Source: Terebella lapidaria (taxonomy: Eukaryota; Annelida; Polychaeta; Terebellida; Terebellidae). From it: a stretch of 64,000 nucleotides of DNA. Location: the NCBI GenBank assembly GCA_949152475.1, contig OX424555.1:59687977-59751976 (forward strand), in the 5' to 3' direction. The position numbers and the translations under genes were made by a program. Below, piece by piece: positions 25,301 through 35,799 of this stretch (positions are counted from its first letter, which is position 1; every line of letters starts with the position of its first letter). The notes under the pieces are model-generated. The model searched no databases. It saw only the letters and a list, made by a program, of their open reading frames with translations, and was not told the origin of the DNA.

Positions 25301-25770
25301 GACCGTTGCACACCACTGGTCAGACCAATGATTTTCTTTGCATTAATGAGCTGTTGCATTGGCATTCACCACTGTTTTAACGTTCCGCTTTCCCGCTCAT
25401 TGCTACAATGGTAAAATCCCATTTAAAATCGTATTTATTGGAATAATTATTTTCTGTGTGAAGAACAAACTTCAAATTCAGGTCAGCAACTTTGGCCACA
25501 GTCTTGTTCAAACGTTGCCTGAATTTCATATATTACAAGTCAGTAAGTTCCGAGATTTTATGAGATATGTTCACGCCAATAAATTATGCGCCGACTTTAG
25601 TACATGTAATTATATGACAAGTACATAAGTACCTAATCACAAGCCAAAAGGCTACTGAGTTGATGGTATCCCCGGGGACAGAATTAACGTCCACCAGCAG
25701 TGACACAGGCTCAGTGGTATGAATGTAAGTATCAATCTATTACCACCAATACAGCCGAATTTTATTATTT
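22355..25770. repeat. Tandem array of the ~360-bp repeat (R360), six to seven units
   Basis: Units start at 22,355, 22,713, 23,077, 23,441, 23,791, 24,115 and 25,725, nearly always with GTAAGTAT, giving spacings of 358, 364, 364, 350 and 324 bp before the interruption at 24,300. Units two and three look almost identical, which implies recent unequal exchange. The body includes CGTCATCAGGGGCAGACAGT and ACAACTGCCCAACAACC. Partial single copies occur at 1.6, 36.1 and 42.9 kb, so the unit is also dispersed. Minus-strand open frames in each unit (YTNSIRCTVETTTFTTLSA) are repeat-borne. Confidence 0.85.
24300..25597. mobile_element. Non-autonomous DNA transposon with ~75-bp TIRs and TA target duplication
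   Basis: The ends are inverted: AAGTCGGCGCATAATTTATT at the left and its complement at the right. The first 24 bp match exactly, and similarity of roughly 80% extends to about 75 bp. The R360 sequence GGAATTAGTA is split so that TA occurs on both sides (24,298-24,299 and 25,598-25,599). 1,298 bp, with no transposase frame. TA duplication is typical of Tc1/mariner-like mobilisation, but the ends alone do not fix the superfamily. Confidence 0.85.
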
Positions 25771-25874
25771 TGTATTTAAAATCGTAAAATCGTGACTTTT
25801 CCGACTAGTCGAGAGGAGTAATTTTCATGCCTCAGTCACACCGACCTTGGGTCAAAGCTACGGCAGACCCAGTG

Positions 25875-26040
25875 GACACGATAACGTTGAAACAACGTCA
25901 GTGTCTGACGTTAAAACAACGTTGGTTTTGTGTTGGATATGGAAATTGGATCAACGTTGGTTTATAAACATCGAGCCAACGTTGGATTATCAACGTTGGT
26001 TCAACATTGGCACATCAACGCTGCATCAACGTTCGTTTTA
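25875..26040. repeat. Array of AACGTT-centred palindromic motifs
   Basis: ATCAACGTTGG-like motifs recur about nine times in 165 bp (GATAACGTTGAAACAACGTC, CAACGTTGGTTTATAAAC, ATCAACGTTGGTTCAACATT) with variable spacing. No gene. Confidence 0.7.
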
Positions 26041-26126
26041 AGTGTGATTTGGTAGCAGTACAAAAGAAAATCAACAATATGTATTGTACACATAATTTCA
26101 TTTATTATTGATTTATTGAACTTCGA

Positions 26127-26659
26127 TTACAACTGAGGTGTCACGGTCTTCCGCTCTCCTGCTCCGCATCGATCGGGCGCATATTTGAGGTACTTTGACA
26201 CTACGTTGGTAATGTCTACATCCGTATCCGGGTGATTTTCCAACACGGCATCTGAAAAGATGAAGCGATTTGCACTCAATGATTATCATCCAAAAAGACA
26301 GTTAGATAGGATATGAATTGTAATGCCCTTTGGGCCTAGTGAAGTGGGCGCCTCGTCTCAGGCCGGCCACTGAACAATAATATTATGGGCAGTAAAATGA
26401 ACCATACCTTGAACAGCTTTGAATAAAGGGGTTCCCCCAAAGCAGACTTCGTTCCCCGGCCGCTTGCCCTTCATGTTTAGCTTAGCCATGAGTTCATTCG
26501 TCATGATCCTGTTACCCCCTATTAAAGAGTGATAAATCATATAACTGGCGTATTAGCAGCAACATAATTAAACCAAATGAAAACAGTAACTTACTGGCTC
26601 AGGATTTTGTTTACATTGTTTCTTAGGTTGACCCCACCAATTCTGGACAGCCTCCTTGT
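26127..26659 (-). CDS. DUF4806-domain protein, last three exons
   Basis: Three minus-strand exons join in phase: 26,659-26,595 (RRLSRIGGVNLRNNVNKIL), 26,508-26,408 (MTNELMAKLNMKG, FGGTPLFKAVQ) and 26,251-26,127 (AVLENHPDTDVDITNVVSKY, LKYAPDRCG, stop TAA). All three introns have GT..AG ends. The succession 'L-S-x-I-G-G ... R-x-I ... L-M-T-N-E-L ... K-A-V ... W/Y-L-K-Y-A-P' is the DUF4806 domain. Its function is unknown, and it is common in invertebrate proteins with transposon-like distribution. TTTATT at 26,101 gives a minus-strand AATAAA. Upstream exons lie beyond the family A element, possibly those at 35.8-37.1 kb. These three exons look undamaged. Confidence 0.7.
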
Positions 26660-26778
26660 CTGAAACAACCCCAAAATATTTGAATATCTTGCGTCTAATT
26701 GCGTCTTGTAAACCTTAATTTGTTTTACGAGAAAATTTGTAAAAAAAGTTATCAGGTCGGTCGGTCGGACAATAAAAA

Positions 26779-28051
26779 TTAGGCCAAGGGCCGAAGATAG
26801 GTTACCGGACAATGTTTAATATTTTAGATGTTAGCCATGTCAAATTCAAGTTCAAGAGAATATTCAGCATATAAACCATTAAGCATATGTCATGTCCACA
26901 GTTGATTGCTAAGCTGTAAATTCAATAATCAGAGAGATATTAGCAATTTTGTGCTGTGGCCTTGACAATGAAGGGGCAAAGGTCGAATTCAAGGTCATCA
27001 AAATATTCAATGTATATCATTTTCTATATCATGTCCGAAATTGATTCCCAAGCCATACAGTCAATAGAGGAGCAAAATATGAGCCAGTTTGTCCTGTGAC
27101 CTTGAAAATGAGGTCAGAGGTCAAATTCAAGGTCCCGAGAATATTCAGCATATATCATCTCCTATATGTCCACAATTGATTCCTAAGCTGTAAAATCGAT
27201 AATAAGTGAGATATTAGCCATTTTGTCCTGTGACCTTGAAAATGAGGTCAAAGGTCAAATTCAAGGTCATGACAATAATCTGCATATATCATTTCCTATA
27301 TGTTCATAATTGATTGCTAAGCTGTAAAGTCGATAACAAGCGAGGTATTAGCCATTTTGTCCTGTGACCTTGAAAATGAGGTCGAAGGTCAAATTCAAGG
27401 TCATCAGAATATTCAGCATATATCATTTCCTATATGTCCACAATTGATTCCTAAGCTGTAGAGTCGATAATAAGCGAGATATAAGCCATGTTGTGCTCTG
27501 ACCTTGAAACTGAGGTCAGAGGTCAAATTCAAGGTCACGAGAATATTCAGCATATATCATTTCCTATATGTCCACAATTGATTCCTAGTCTCTAATCTCA
27601 ATATCAAGTGAGATATTAGGCATAATGTGTCCCATTATAAAGCATAGGAGAATTTAACATGGGAAAGTCCCATTTGGGCCGAGTTTGGGCCAAAATGGCC
27701 CACTTCGAGCGATTCAAGCGCAACGAAATTTATAGACATCATAGGAGTACATATGAAGAGTCTTATGTATCAAAAAGAAAAAAAGTTACTGGACAGATTT
27801 TGAGAAAATGGCCGCCAAAGTCCAAAATCAGGCATTTTTCGTCGAAAATGGCCGCCATTTTGAAAAAAATGCGAAAATAAAAAAACTAAAAAATATCTCC
27901 TTGAATTATTTTAAAGTATTTTTGTGCAAAATTTCAGAAAAATTCGCCCGTAAACAAAAAAGATAAAAATGTGGACGACGACGACGGACGACGACGGACG
28001 ACGGACGCAACGCGATGCCAATAGGTTATCGGACCATAGGTCCGGTAACCT
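26779..28051 (-). mobile_element. Helentron-like non-autonomous element, family A (copy 1)
   Basis: Minus orientation. The 5' hairpin at 28,023-28,051 has the TAT-loop version (AGGTTACCGGACC, TAT, GGTCCGATAACCT), followed by GTCGTCCGTC repeats. The body holds at least four ~130-bp tandem blocks (27.1-27.6 kb), each with TGACCTTGAAAATGAGGTCA, AGGTCAAATTCAAGGTCA and a conserved TTGATTCCTAAGCTGTA. The 3' end has GTCCGGTAACC, then a second hairpin TTGGCC/GGCCTAA, then T-rich flank. It lies in the intron upstream of the DUF4806 exons. Confidence 0.75.
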
Positions 28052-28580
28052 AAAAAAACAGGCTTCAAACTATGGTCGGTCGGGTTAAAAAGAAAGGAAG
28101 AAAATATGTGTCAAATTTTCAAGCGAAGCAGGCTCAAACAGCTAAAGCATATGGAAGTCCTTGTAGGGCGTAAAGAAAATATAAATACACAGATTCTGGT
28201 ACGACGACATCAAAAATGTATAGTCTGAACATCTAGTCTGATAAAACAGTGTGTGAGTGTGTGGGTAGGTGTGTATGTGTTGGGCAAGAAAGTCCCTGCT
28301 CAGAAGGGACATACTAGTAGACACTGGCCAAAAAAATTATGGAACAATCCAGAGCTGTGAAGTACAAAAAAACAACCGTGATTCTTCCAATTTCAGGATT
28401 TTCTGTATTCAATACATGCACAAGAAAATGACACACATTGTAACTGAAATACTGTTCATGATTAAAACATTTTGAAAACACATTGTTTATGATTAAAACA
28501 TTTCTTTGGTATCCTTAAAGCATCTGTGAAATTCCAATATTGAAAAATATCACACACAAATACATACTTTTGAACTCAAG
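28052..28580. other. No supported feature
   Basis: AT-rich DNA between the family A element and the 3' end of the DDE-like pseudogene. Probably 3' flank or intron. Confidence 0.4.
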
Positions 28581-28590
28581 TTTATTTATT
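28581..28590 (-). promoter_or_regulatory. Minus-strand poly(A) signal (overlapping AATAAA)
   Basis: TTTATTTATT on the plus strand reads AATAAATAAA on the minus strand, about 265 bp after the stop of the DDE-like pseudogene. Confidence 0.4.
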
Positions 28591-29684
28591 GTTTTCATCA
28601 AACAGCATTGCCGAACTATAAAAAGCAAAAAACATTGCACCAGAGATGACTGCATGACATAGCACCAATGCAAAAACAAAAACAAAATAATGATATGACT
28701 TCATCATCAAGCATCAACACACGAGTCGGGAAACAACTTGTAAAACAAAGGTCAAATAAAAGATGATTGAAAAATCAAACAAAACAAAATAAATATCTCA
28801 ACACAAACAAAAATCTGAATACATGTACTGAAATGTGTGGCTGGTTCGTTTCTCAGGTTTTGCGTTTCTTGTTCATCTTGACTGGATTGCGAGTGGCCGG
28901 TCGTTTCCCTTGCTCCCAGCAGGTCTTGCGAGTTGGCCTGACAGTTCCGAAGTCCGCATGGAGTGACTGTAGACCAGGATGAGATACAGCATTTAGTAGC
29001 TCTCCGCAATGGAAACAGACATCCGGAATTGAACCACTCATACCCAAGACAAAATGTTGTTCTTCGTTATGATAATATCATTTCGCATTACATCATCCTG
29101 TTGGGCATAGATGTTACGTGATAATAGAAAATGCATGCAGGTATCATACATGCAGGTAACGTTATTCCACCAGGAAAGATAATTCATCTTAGTACCCGAG
29201 TAGTAAGCGATTTCCATGGGGGACTGGCAGTTGAATGCTTGCCGCACAACCACTACTTTCTCGAGATCTCCTTCCGCGAAGAGTATATTCCACATGTGTA
29301 AATCACGTCATCTTCTACCCGTTTCAGAGCAAGGGCTTGTGGGTCCGACAGACTGACTCGACAGTAGACACACCGCCTTTTGCCGCATTCTGCACAAATG
29401 ACGAAGCCTCGTAGCTTCTCTGGAGATAGAGAAATATTTGTGTGATTGAATTTTTATTATCATTCAATACATATGACAAAATACAATTTTCCATAGGGAT
29501 AGTTCATGTCACATTGTGACCACAAATACATTACCTTTGACAAATATTCCACGATGTTCGATGTCTGCAGTTGAAGATGGTTTGCTCAAAAGGCTTGGCC
29601 GCTGGTTGTCTGTCGTGTCTGTTACACCATACACATTTGTGAATGACACCCTTCCTCGTTTTCGTCCTTCTGAGGATCTGGCAG

Positions 29685-29854
29685 ATCTAGTCATCAATAT
29701 TTTCACAATTAATCTTGTAAGCTTTTACTGTTCACTGCAAATTTTCAATCATAACTTGCGGTTTTATCATTGTTGATACTACTTTTATACCCTGGTTTGG
29801 CACTGAAATGGCCTTCTTTAGCCAAAAGTGCCGTTACACTTTATTTCTTTTTCT
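29685..29854 (+). mobile_element. I/Nimb-like LINE 3' tail (copy 4) with 8-bp target duplication
   Basis: Only the last ~170 bp of the LINE UTR and its T-rich/CTT tail are present. TCTGGCAG flanks both sides (29,677-29,684 and 29,855-29,862). The insertion lies inside the coding exon of the DDE-like pseudogene. Removing it with one duplicate rejoins the conserved phrase LHWLPDP. Confidence 0.85.
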
Positions 29855-31710
29855 TCTGGCAGCCAGTGCAACGATGCGAGTTCTTCAAGAGGTAGTCTTG
29901 GCGGTTGTATAATCGAACAGTACCAACAGGAGACATCTGTGCACTTCTTGATTTGGAAGGAATACTGCCTGCTCCTGCAATGCCGTTCCATGAAGTCCTT
30001 GAGCTTGGGATATCTGTCATGGTGTTTTTTCATGTCTTATAACATGCCCAAGTCCATATCAGAGTCTTCATCCAGATGAGAGTCATCATCATTGAAGATA
30101 CCAAGGACTGCAGCTGCTTCGAGAATGCTGTTGTCTTCAGCACCTTTGTACAGTTCAACTCGCCGGTCACTGTACACATCGAGCAAACCATAGCATGACT
30201 TGTTGAATGGGTTCTTCCATTGACTTGACAAGTGCCTCCTTGAACATATCATCCTTTGCTGCCTTCTTCCGTATACTTCCTAGGGTATTCATACGCTTTG
30301 TGATGGCTTCCAAATTTTCAGGCATGGCACTTCTGGACAGAGAGACTGCTTGCAAGGGGAGGTTCAATGTAGACATGCACCTCTCAGCAGGGTTCATGTA
30401 CGATTGATAAGGCGCACATCTAACAGCGATGTAGAAGTCCAAATCCAACATGACGAAAAGAGATATGGCCGCCAGTTTCACACACATGAAAGTTGTGTTG
30501 TGATCAGGACCACCGTCACTGTACACTGCCAATATGGGTACAGCAAGGTCACAGTGAATTGTCTCATCATTGTTTGGTTGAGCTCCTTCACTGACAGACG
30601 TTTCATTGTGCAGGATTTTTGCTGTCTCAACACAGTGACGGATTGGCGATGATGGTTGGAAATACTTGTCTTTGACTGTGACAACCAGTTTTCCTTAGTA
30701 GAAGGAGTCATCTTGATTCTATGGCACAACTATGTTCAACACAACGGACGGCACGATTCCAGCTGTGTCGTAGTCATGGTCGAGGGCTAACAAAGGAGTA
30801 TACACTGACAGGCTCATGTTATGTCCAATGGCTTTGTCATCAACAGCAATTAAGTGGCACACATCACGTTTCAGCACTGTGAAGTCCTTCAGATACCTCC
30901 AAAGTACAGCACAATACTTTGCATCTGGATGTTCGGCCCGAAGAAGTCTCTGCTGCACAGCGTATTCAACGTTAAACTTAACAGTGTAGTGCACAGCACT
31001 GCGCACATAGGGTTTGAAGGCTGGAAGTTGAGACGGATCCACGATTCAGACGGAGCTTCAGTTCCCTCTGGACATTGCTTCAAGACTTCATCTCGAAGAT
31101 CACGCATCGAGATCCACTCTGCTCCAGAACACATCATACTATGGGTCTCTTGTTCTTCCGTTCTGTTTCTGCAGGTCCACAATGATGTAGAGATCATTGT
31201 TCGACACAAACAATTTCCCCATCATTTCTCCATTCGGTTGTCTTCCACATGAAGTAAATGCTGCCCAAGTTGTTTCCAAAAGCATAGGTCATGAGAGTAA
31301 CAGGGTATGGACAGACAAGGTTCATCAGAAAGTCTTTCACCTTCATTCGATCTTCTGGCAATAACCTGACAATGTGTTGGATTTCATAACATTCCATATA
31401 ATCCAGATGAGATGCCAATGGGCTGCATTCACTACTGTCGCCAACTTTCATGAAATGCAAAACCCCGTGATCTTTCACGCTCCAGACAACTTCACTCCTG
31501 CTTTGATTCTCTTTGGTTCGATCAAGCTGGGTCTTCATCTGTTGCACATACTTTTCCATAGCACTGAATAATGCACTCAGTTCCTTCTTGAAGTTCTGGT
31601 GCTTCTCGTCTATGATCCAGAATGCTCATGTGCAGAACAGGCATCTTCTTCTCTTGCGTCTTGTAATCCTGGAAAGACAACAATATCCAGCATGTTTGTT
31701 TTTAGGTCAG

Positions 31711-33446
31711 ATGGTCCTTGGTGGAACAGTTCAAGTTTTTTTTTTTGGGGGGGGGGGGGTATTCTTTGATAGGAAACTATCATTCATACCCCACATCAAG
31801 TACATCAAAACAAACAGGGTGTCACAAGGCTCTGAACAGGGTGTCACAAGGCTCTGAACCTTCTCAAGGTAGTATCACATATGGATTGGGGAGCTGATCG
31901 TGACGTGCTGCTCCGTTTATACAGAGCACTCGTCCGGTCAAAGCTCGATTATGGTTCGATAGTTTATGGCTCAGCCTGACCCTCCTACATAAAGGCTTTG
32001 GATACTATCCATAACCAGGGGTTGCGTTTGTGTCTCGGTGCATTCAGAACCTCTCCCATGGAGAGCCTGTATGTTGAAGCCAACGAACCCTCCCTTTATC
32101 GTAGGAGGGAAAAACTCTCACTTCATTATACCATCAAGCTGAAGTCTCTACCGAACAATCCAGCCCATAATGTTGTTTTCAAACCTAAGTGTGTTCGTCT
32201 GTTTGAATCCAGGCCAAATGCGATACCAACCTTTGGTATTCGCATGAAACATCTATTGGCGGATTTAAATATTGACTTGAACATAATAGCTGAGTCAAAA
32301 ATTTCAAAGGTTCCACCATGGGAATTGAAAACTCCCATAACTGACTTCTCTCTCAGGATTGGGAAGAAGTCTACCATCAACCCTTTGGATTTTCACAGTA
32401 GTTTTAGTGATGTTCAGTTAAATTATCCAAATTTTAAATTGATGTATACTGATGGTTCTAAGGATGGTAATAAAGTAGGCTGTGCCGCTGTCACCTCAGG
32501 TAGAACATACAAACACCGTCTCCCTGATGTGTGTTCAGTTTACACAGCTGAACTGAAAGCAATACTATTAGCACTGTCCCATATCCGCCGGTCCGGAGAA
32601 CTGGGTTTTGTGATTTGTTCAGATTCTCTATCAGCCCTGCAAGCTATAGAGAATCGTAATATTGACCATCCTCTACTTTTGGATATTTTAACTGAACATC
32701 AACGTTGTTTTAAAATGCATAAAGTTGTAGTATTTTGTTGGCTACCCAGTCATGTGGACATTCCTGGGAATGAGCGTGCCGACAAGGCTGCCAGGGCTGC
32801 TCTTGATCTGGACGTCACATTTTCCAGGGTGCCACATTCTGATTTCAAGCTGCTCATCCATACGTACTTGTACGCAGAATGGCAGTCATTCTGGGATGAG
32901 CAGGTTGATAACAAATTACACAAAGTCAAACCAATGCTCGGTTGTTGTACCCCAATAAACGAAATGTCCAGGCGTGATCAACTGGTCATGTCACGGGCTC
33001 ATATAGGGCATACATACCTTACTCAGGGTTACCTGCTCCGTGGGGAGGAGGCCCCTGTGTGTGTGCCCTGTCGAGTGTGGCTGACCGTTGAACATGTCTT
33101 GGTACATTGTCAAGATATTGCTGACACTCGTCGTATGTTCTACGAGTGTCAGTCAATATACGAGGTATTCAATGATTTTAATATTTATAAAATCCTCAAT
33201 TTCCTTCGGGAAATTGGGGTATATTTCTACTTTTAGGCATATAAATTCTAGTCAATTCCTTTGAATCTAGATCTAGTGATCAATTCTTCACCACTAACCT
33301 TGTAAGCTTTTACTGTTCACTACAAATTTTTAATTCTAGAACTTGCGGTTTTATCATTCTTGATACTACTTATATATCTTTGTTTGGCACTGAAATGGCC
33401 TTCTTGAGCCCAAAGTGCCGTTAAGCTTTATTTCTTCTTCTTCTTC
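31711..33446 (+). mobile_element. I/Nimb-like LINE (copy 5), best preserved 3' half
   Basis: Begins in the RT thumb region with an expanded G run at about 31,747-31,759 and a small tandem duplication (GTGTCACAAGGCTCTGAAC). It then runs intact through RNase H, knuckle, UTR and TTCTTCTTC tail. It lies in the first intron of the DDE-like pseudogene in the opposite orientation. Confidence 0.85.
31998..33236 (+). CDS. LINE ORF2 C-terminal part: RNase H and zinc knuckle
   Basis: 412 open codons from the end of the reverse-transcriptase thumb (TIHNQGLRLCLGAFRTSP) through a full RNase H domain to the natural stop after [11 protein letters not shown]. The four RNase H carboxylates are visible in MYTDGSKDGN, YTAELKAI, ICSDSLSAL and NERADKAA. 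After it comes CVPCRVWLTVEHVLVHC, a CX2CX7HX4C knuckle. RT-RNase H-knuckle order without integrase is the I-group (I/Nimb) layout. Upstream in the same copy the frame is lost (TGA at about 31,977 and the G-run shift), so no complete ORF2 exists here. It is a benchmark for the other five damaged copies. Confidence 0.8.
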   Translation: MDTIHNQGLRLCLGAFRTSPMESLYVEANEPSLYRRREKLSLHYTIKLKSLPNNPAHNVVFKPKCVRLFESRPNAIPTFGIRMKHLLADLNIDLNIIAESKISKVPPWELKTPITDFSLRIGKKSTINPLDFHSSFSDVQLNYPNFKLMYTDGSKDGNKVGCAAVTSGRTYKHRLPDVCSVYTAELKAILLALSHIRRSGELGFVICSDSLSALQAIENRNIDHPLLLDILTEHQRCFKMHKVVVFCWLPSHVDIPGNERADKAARAALDLDVTFSRVPHSDFKLLIHTYLYAEWQSFWDEQVDNKLHKVKPMLGCCTPINEMSRRDQLVMSRAHIGHTYLTQGYLLRGEEAPVCVPCRVWLTVEHVLVHCQDIADTRRMFYECQSIYEVFNDFNIYKILNFLREIGVYFYF

Positions 33447-33817
33447 CTAAATGTCACACTTTTTATCGAGCTTGCTATGCTAGTATCTATTTGTCTGTGA
33501 TATTCATGACCATATTTTCCTGTGTTACCCATTCATATTTTCATGTACTTATGGGAGCACCTGTTCAATTTCGTTGGCAATTTCGTGGTTCTCAATGATA
33601 AGCAATGATAATGATCAAGTTTGTCAGTGACAAAATGATAAATATAGATGATAGAAACATCTGGTATGTAACCACTTTTTATACTAATTGTCATTCTGGA
33701 TCCACACTATCGGAAATTAACTGGGAATGTAATTGTCCACTAAATTGAACAAGGAGCCCACTTAACCAAACATTCTTGTATGCACATAGATCTAACAGTC
33801 ACTTCCAAATCACTTGC
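33447..33817. other. Intron remainder, nothing recognised
   Basis: Sequence between the LINE tail and the GC donor of the first DDE-like exon. No repeat or coding signal seen. Confidence 0.4.
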
Positions 33818-34035
33818 CTTGATGGTGGCAGAAAATCGTTTTTTTTTCTCCACATGCTCATCAACACATCAAAGGCATTTTGCTGTTTCTCTGTTTGTTG
33901 TGGTTCTGGCTCGATCTCCTTTTTTTCAACATCCACAATGAGATGGCTTCCTAGCTCCATTTTCATGATCACTTTAATGGGGGCATCAGTATTGACGATC
34001 GTCCCGTCCGTCCCGTCAGACACATTGGTTGTCAT

Positions 34036-34779
34036 TGTTTTTTTGCACACGGATGTATGATACTGTTTTGGGATCTCTATCAACGCAGCCACGGATTTCG
34101 AGACACAGATTTGTTTAATTTATGATCTGTTAACTGCCCCCTTCAGGGTTACTTTGAAGTAGCAAGCATCAGCCAAACTGGTCGTGCACGAGGGGCCGCC
34201 ATGATTGCTGTGTATTGCAACATCCAAAAGCGTCAGAGCCTCGGATTGGCTGATAATTGACAGACTGACAGATTATCAGCCAATCAAAAACTCGCTCACA
34301 TGTGACCAAACACCAGAATATGCAACACCTAGCTATTGCGCAATGCAGAAATGCAGGACCGACTGAGTAATAAAAAAAACGATACAAGCTTGTTTTATTC
34401 TGATTTCGGGCCATTTTTGGTAGGGTCGGCGGCTTTGTAAAACAAATGATCAAAAAATGATAGCCTTATACGTGTATTGATATGAAGTACTCGATACAAT
34501 ATTCATTTTGAATAGATTCATGGAGTTTAAACAAAAAACATATGATTTATTCCCATAGCATCAATTGCAGCTGGTATCTGTCTTCCAGTTCGGAGAACAC
34601 TTCCTAACACATAATGCAACAAGGAGATCGGTCTGCAAAGCACTAAACAGTTATACAGTTATAGGCTCTGTTGTTTCATTTAAAACAGTTATTTTCGAAG
34701 TTGTCAATAAATGTTTTCCTTTTTTTTATCATACTGCCTGCCTTCAGGCATGGGAAAAATATCCGTATTAGATCCCCTC
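34036..34779. other. Upstream flank of the DDE-like pseudogene
   Basis: Includes a duplicated GATTGGCTGATAATTGACAG / GATTATCAGCCAATC inverted pair near 34,242-34,286, giving CCAAT-like motifs on both strands. It could be a remnant promoter, but no initiation site can be placed. Confidence 0.3.
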
Positions 34780-35660
34780 GGGATCCTTTCAGGACTGCAC
34801 TGTGACAGGCTTGCGCGTTGCCTTGGGGATCGGCATCCACTATCTGGTGGCAGTTTCATAAAGGTTTTGGCATTGAACTATAAGTACATGACTTGCGATG
34901 CATCACACAAGTACGGAACGGTCATGGGATGACAGTTGACCACTATGTTGCATTACAATTTACAACAATGTCGTGTATATTGACTACGATTGTAAGAGGA
35001 TTTGTATTCCTTAAAACCACTCAAATCTTCCTGTACAGTCACAGAATGGTTTAAGAAACTCGCCAGACCCATGATTCGACGAGCTGGAAGCGTTCTGCCT
35101 CGGAGTCTCCTCAAGTCGGCGCTGCAAAGAGTTGGACTCCACCCTTGGGGATCGGCGAACACTATCTGTGAATTGCAATCATATGTTGATCAAAATGATT
35201 GCATATACTCCCATGTGATAAACATCGCCATTGAAGTAGCATACATCAGATAACAACATTTTTTTTGTACACTCATGTACCTAGGATTTGATGAGCTGGA
35301 AGCGTTGCGCCGCAAAGAGGTGATATCCACCTTGGAGATCGGGGAACACCATCTGTGGATTGCAATCATATCCTTGATCAAAATGACTGCATAAGCTATG
35401 CCCATGTGATTGCATCGCTATTGAAGTAGCTTATGTTGAACCAACAATACTTTTTGTATTCATAAGTAAATGGAACCCACCTGAACAAGGATTTCGAGAG
35501 CTAGAAGCGCTAATCCTCCTTGGTGTCCCTTCCAGCTAGGGTCTCACAGAGAGAGGGAGAGAGAGAGAGAGAGAACTGGAGTCCAACTGTGGGGATCGGC
35601 GAATAGCATCTATGGATCGTAGTCACATGTGCTTGGTCAAACTTACTGCACATTAAAGTT
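34780..35660. repeat. Diverged tandem repeat, ~210-260-bp units
   Basis: GGGGATCGGCGAACACTATC-like blocks recur near 34,826, 35,146, 35,336 and 35,592, each preceded by a GAGCTGGAAGCG-like block and followed by GATTGCAATCATATG or similar. The units are strongly diverged. A (GA)n run at about 35,549-35,573 interrupts the last. Confidence 0.6.
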
Positions 35661-35799
35661 AGTTGAATGTAATTCGCATCTGACATGCCAACCTAAATAA
35701 ATTTTGAAAAAAAATGTTTTTTGCATCTTTGACATCATGTCTTAATACACTTACCATTTCAAATGATAGGGCACTTAATTACCATACTCGAATATTTAC

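Larger units (their letters stand above)
28853..34035 (-). pseudogene. DDE-nuclease-like (transposase-type) gene with Cys-rich C-terminus, decayed
   Basis: Exons on the minus strand: 34,035-33,818 (ATG start MTTNVSDGTDG; QQNAFDVLMSMWRKKNDFLP; GC donor), 31,668-29,535, 29,419-29,196 and about 29,030-28,853. The large exon shows SSECSPLASHLDYMECYEIQ, YPVTLMTYAFGNNLGSIYFM, then three acidic motifs: LIAVDDKA, VYSDGGPDHN and YMNPAERCMSTLNL. The second and third are 44 residues apart, a D-D-E arrangement. The C-terminus has CAECGKRRCVYC, then VCFHCGE and CWEQGKR. Homologous proteins of unknown function are abundant in cnidarian, sponge and mollusc genomes. In-frame stops near 31,190, 30,719 and 30,698, several frameshifts and a LINE tail in the exon make this a pseudogene. 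A second LINE fills the first intron. Confidence 0.75.

Noticed and set aside
22355..25770. CRISPR-like array
   Set aside because: Units of ~360 bp with no short repeat/unique spacer pattern, in clearly eukaryotic DNA.
30854..31252. Plus-strand genes over the DDE-like exon (132 codons and similar)
   Set aside because: Antisense shadows of the minus-strand exon, which alone shows family motifs.
34242..34290. Promoter of the DDE-like gene from inverted CCAAT motifs
   Set aside because: The two GATTGGCTGATAAT / ATTATCAGCCAATC words form an inverted repeat that could equally be a small hairpin; no other promoter element was found.
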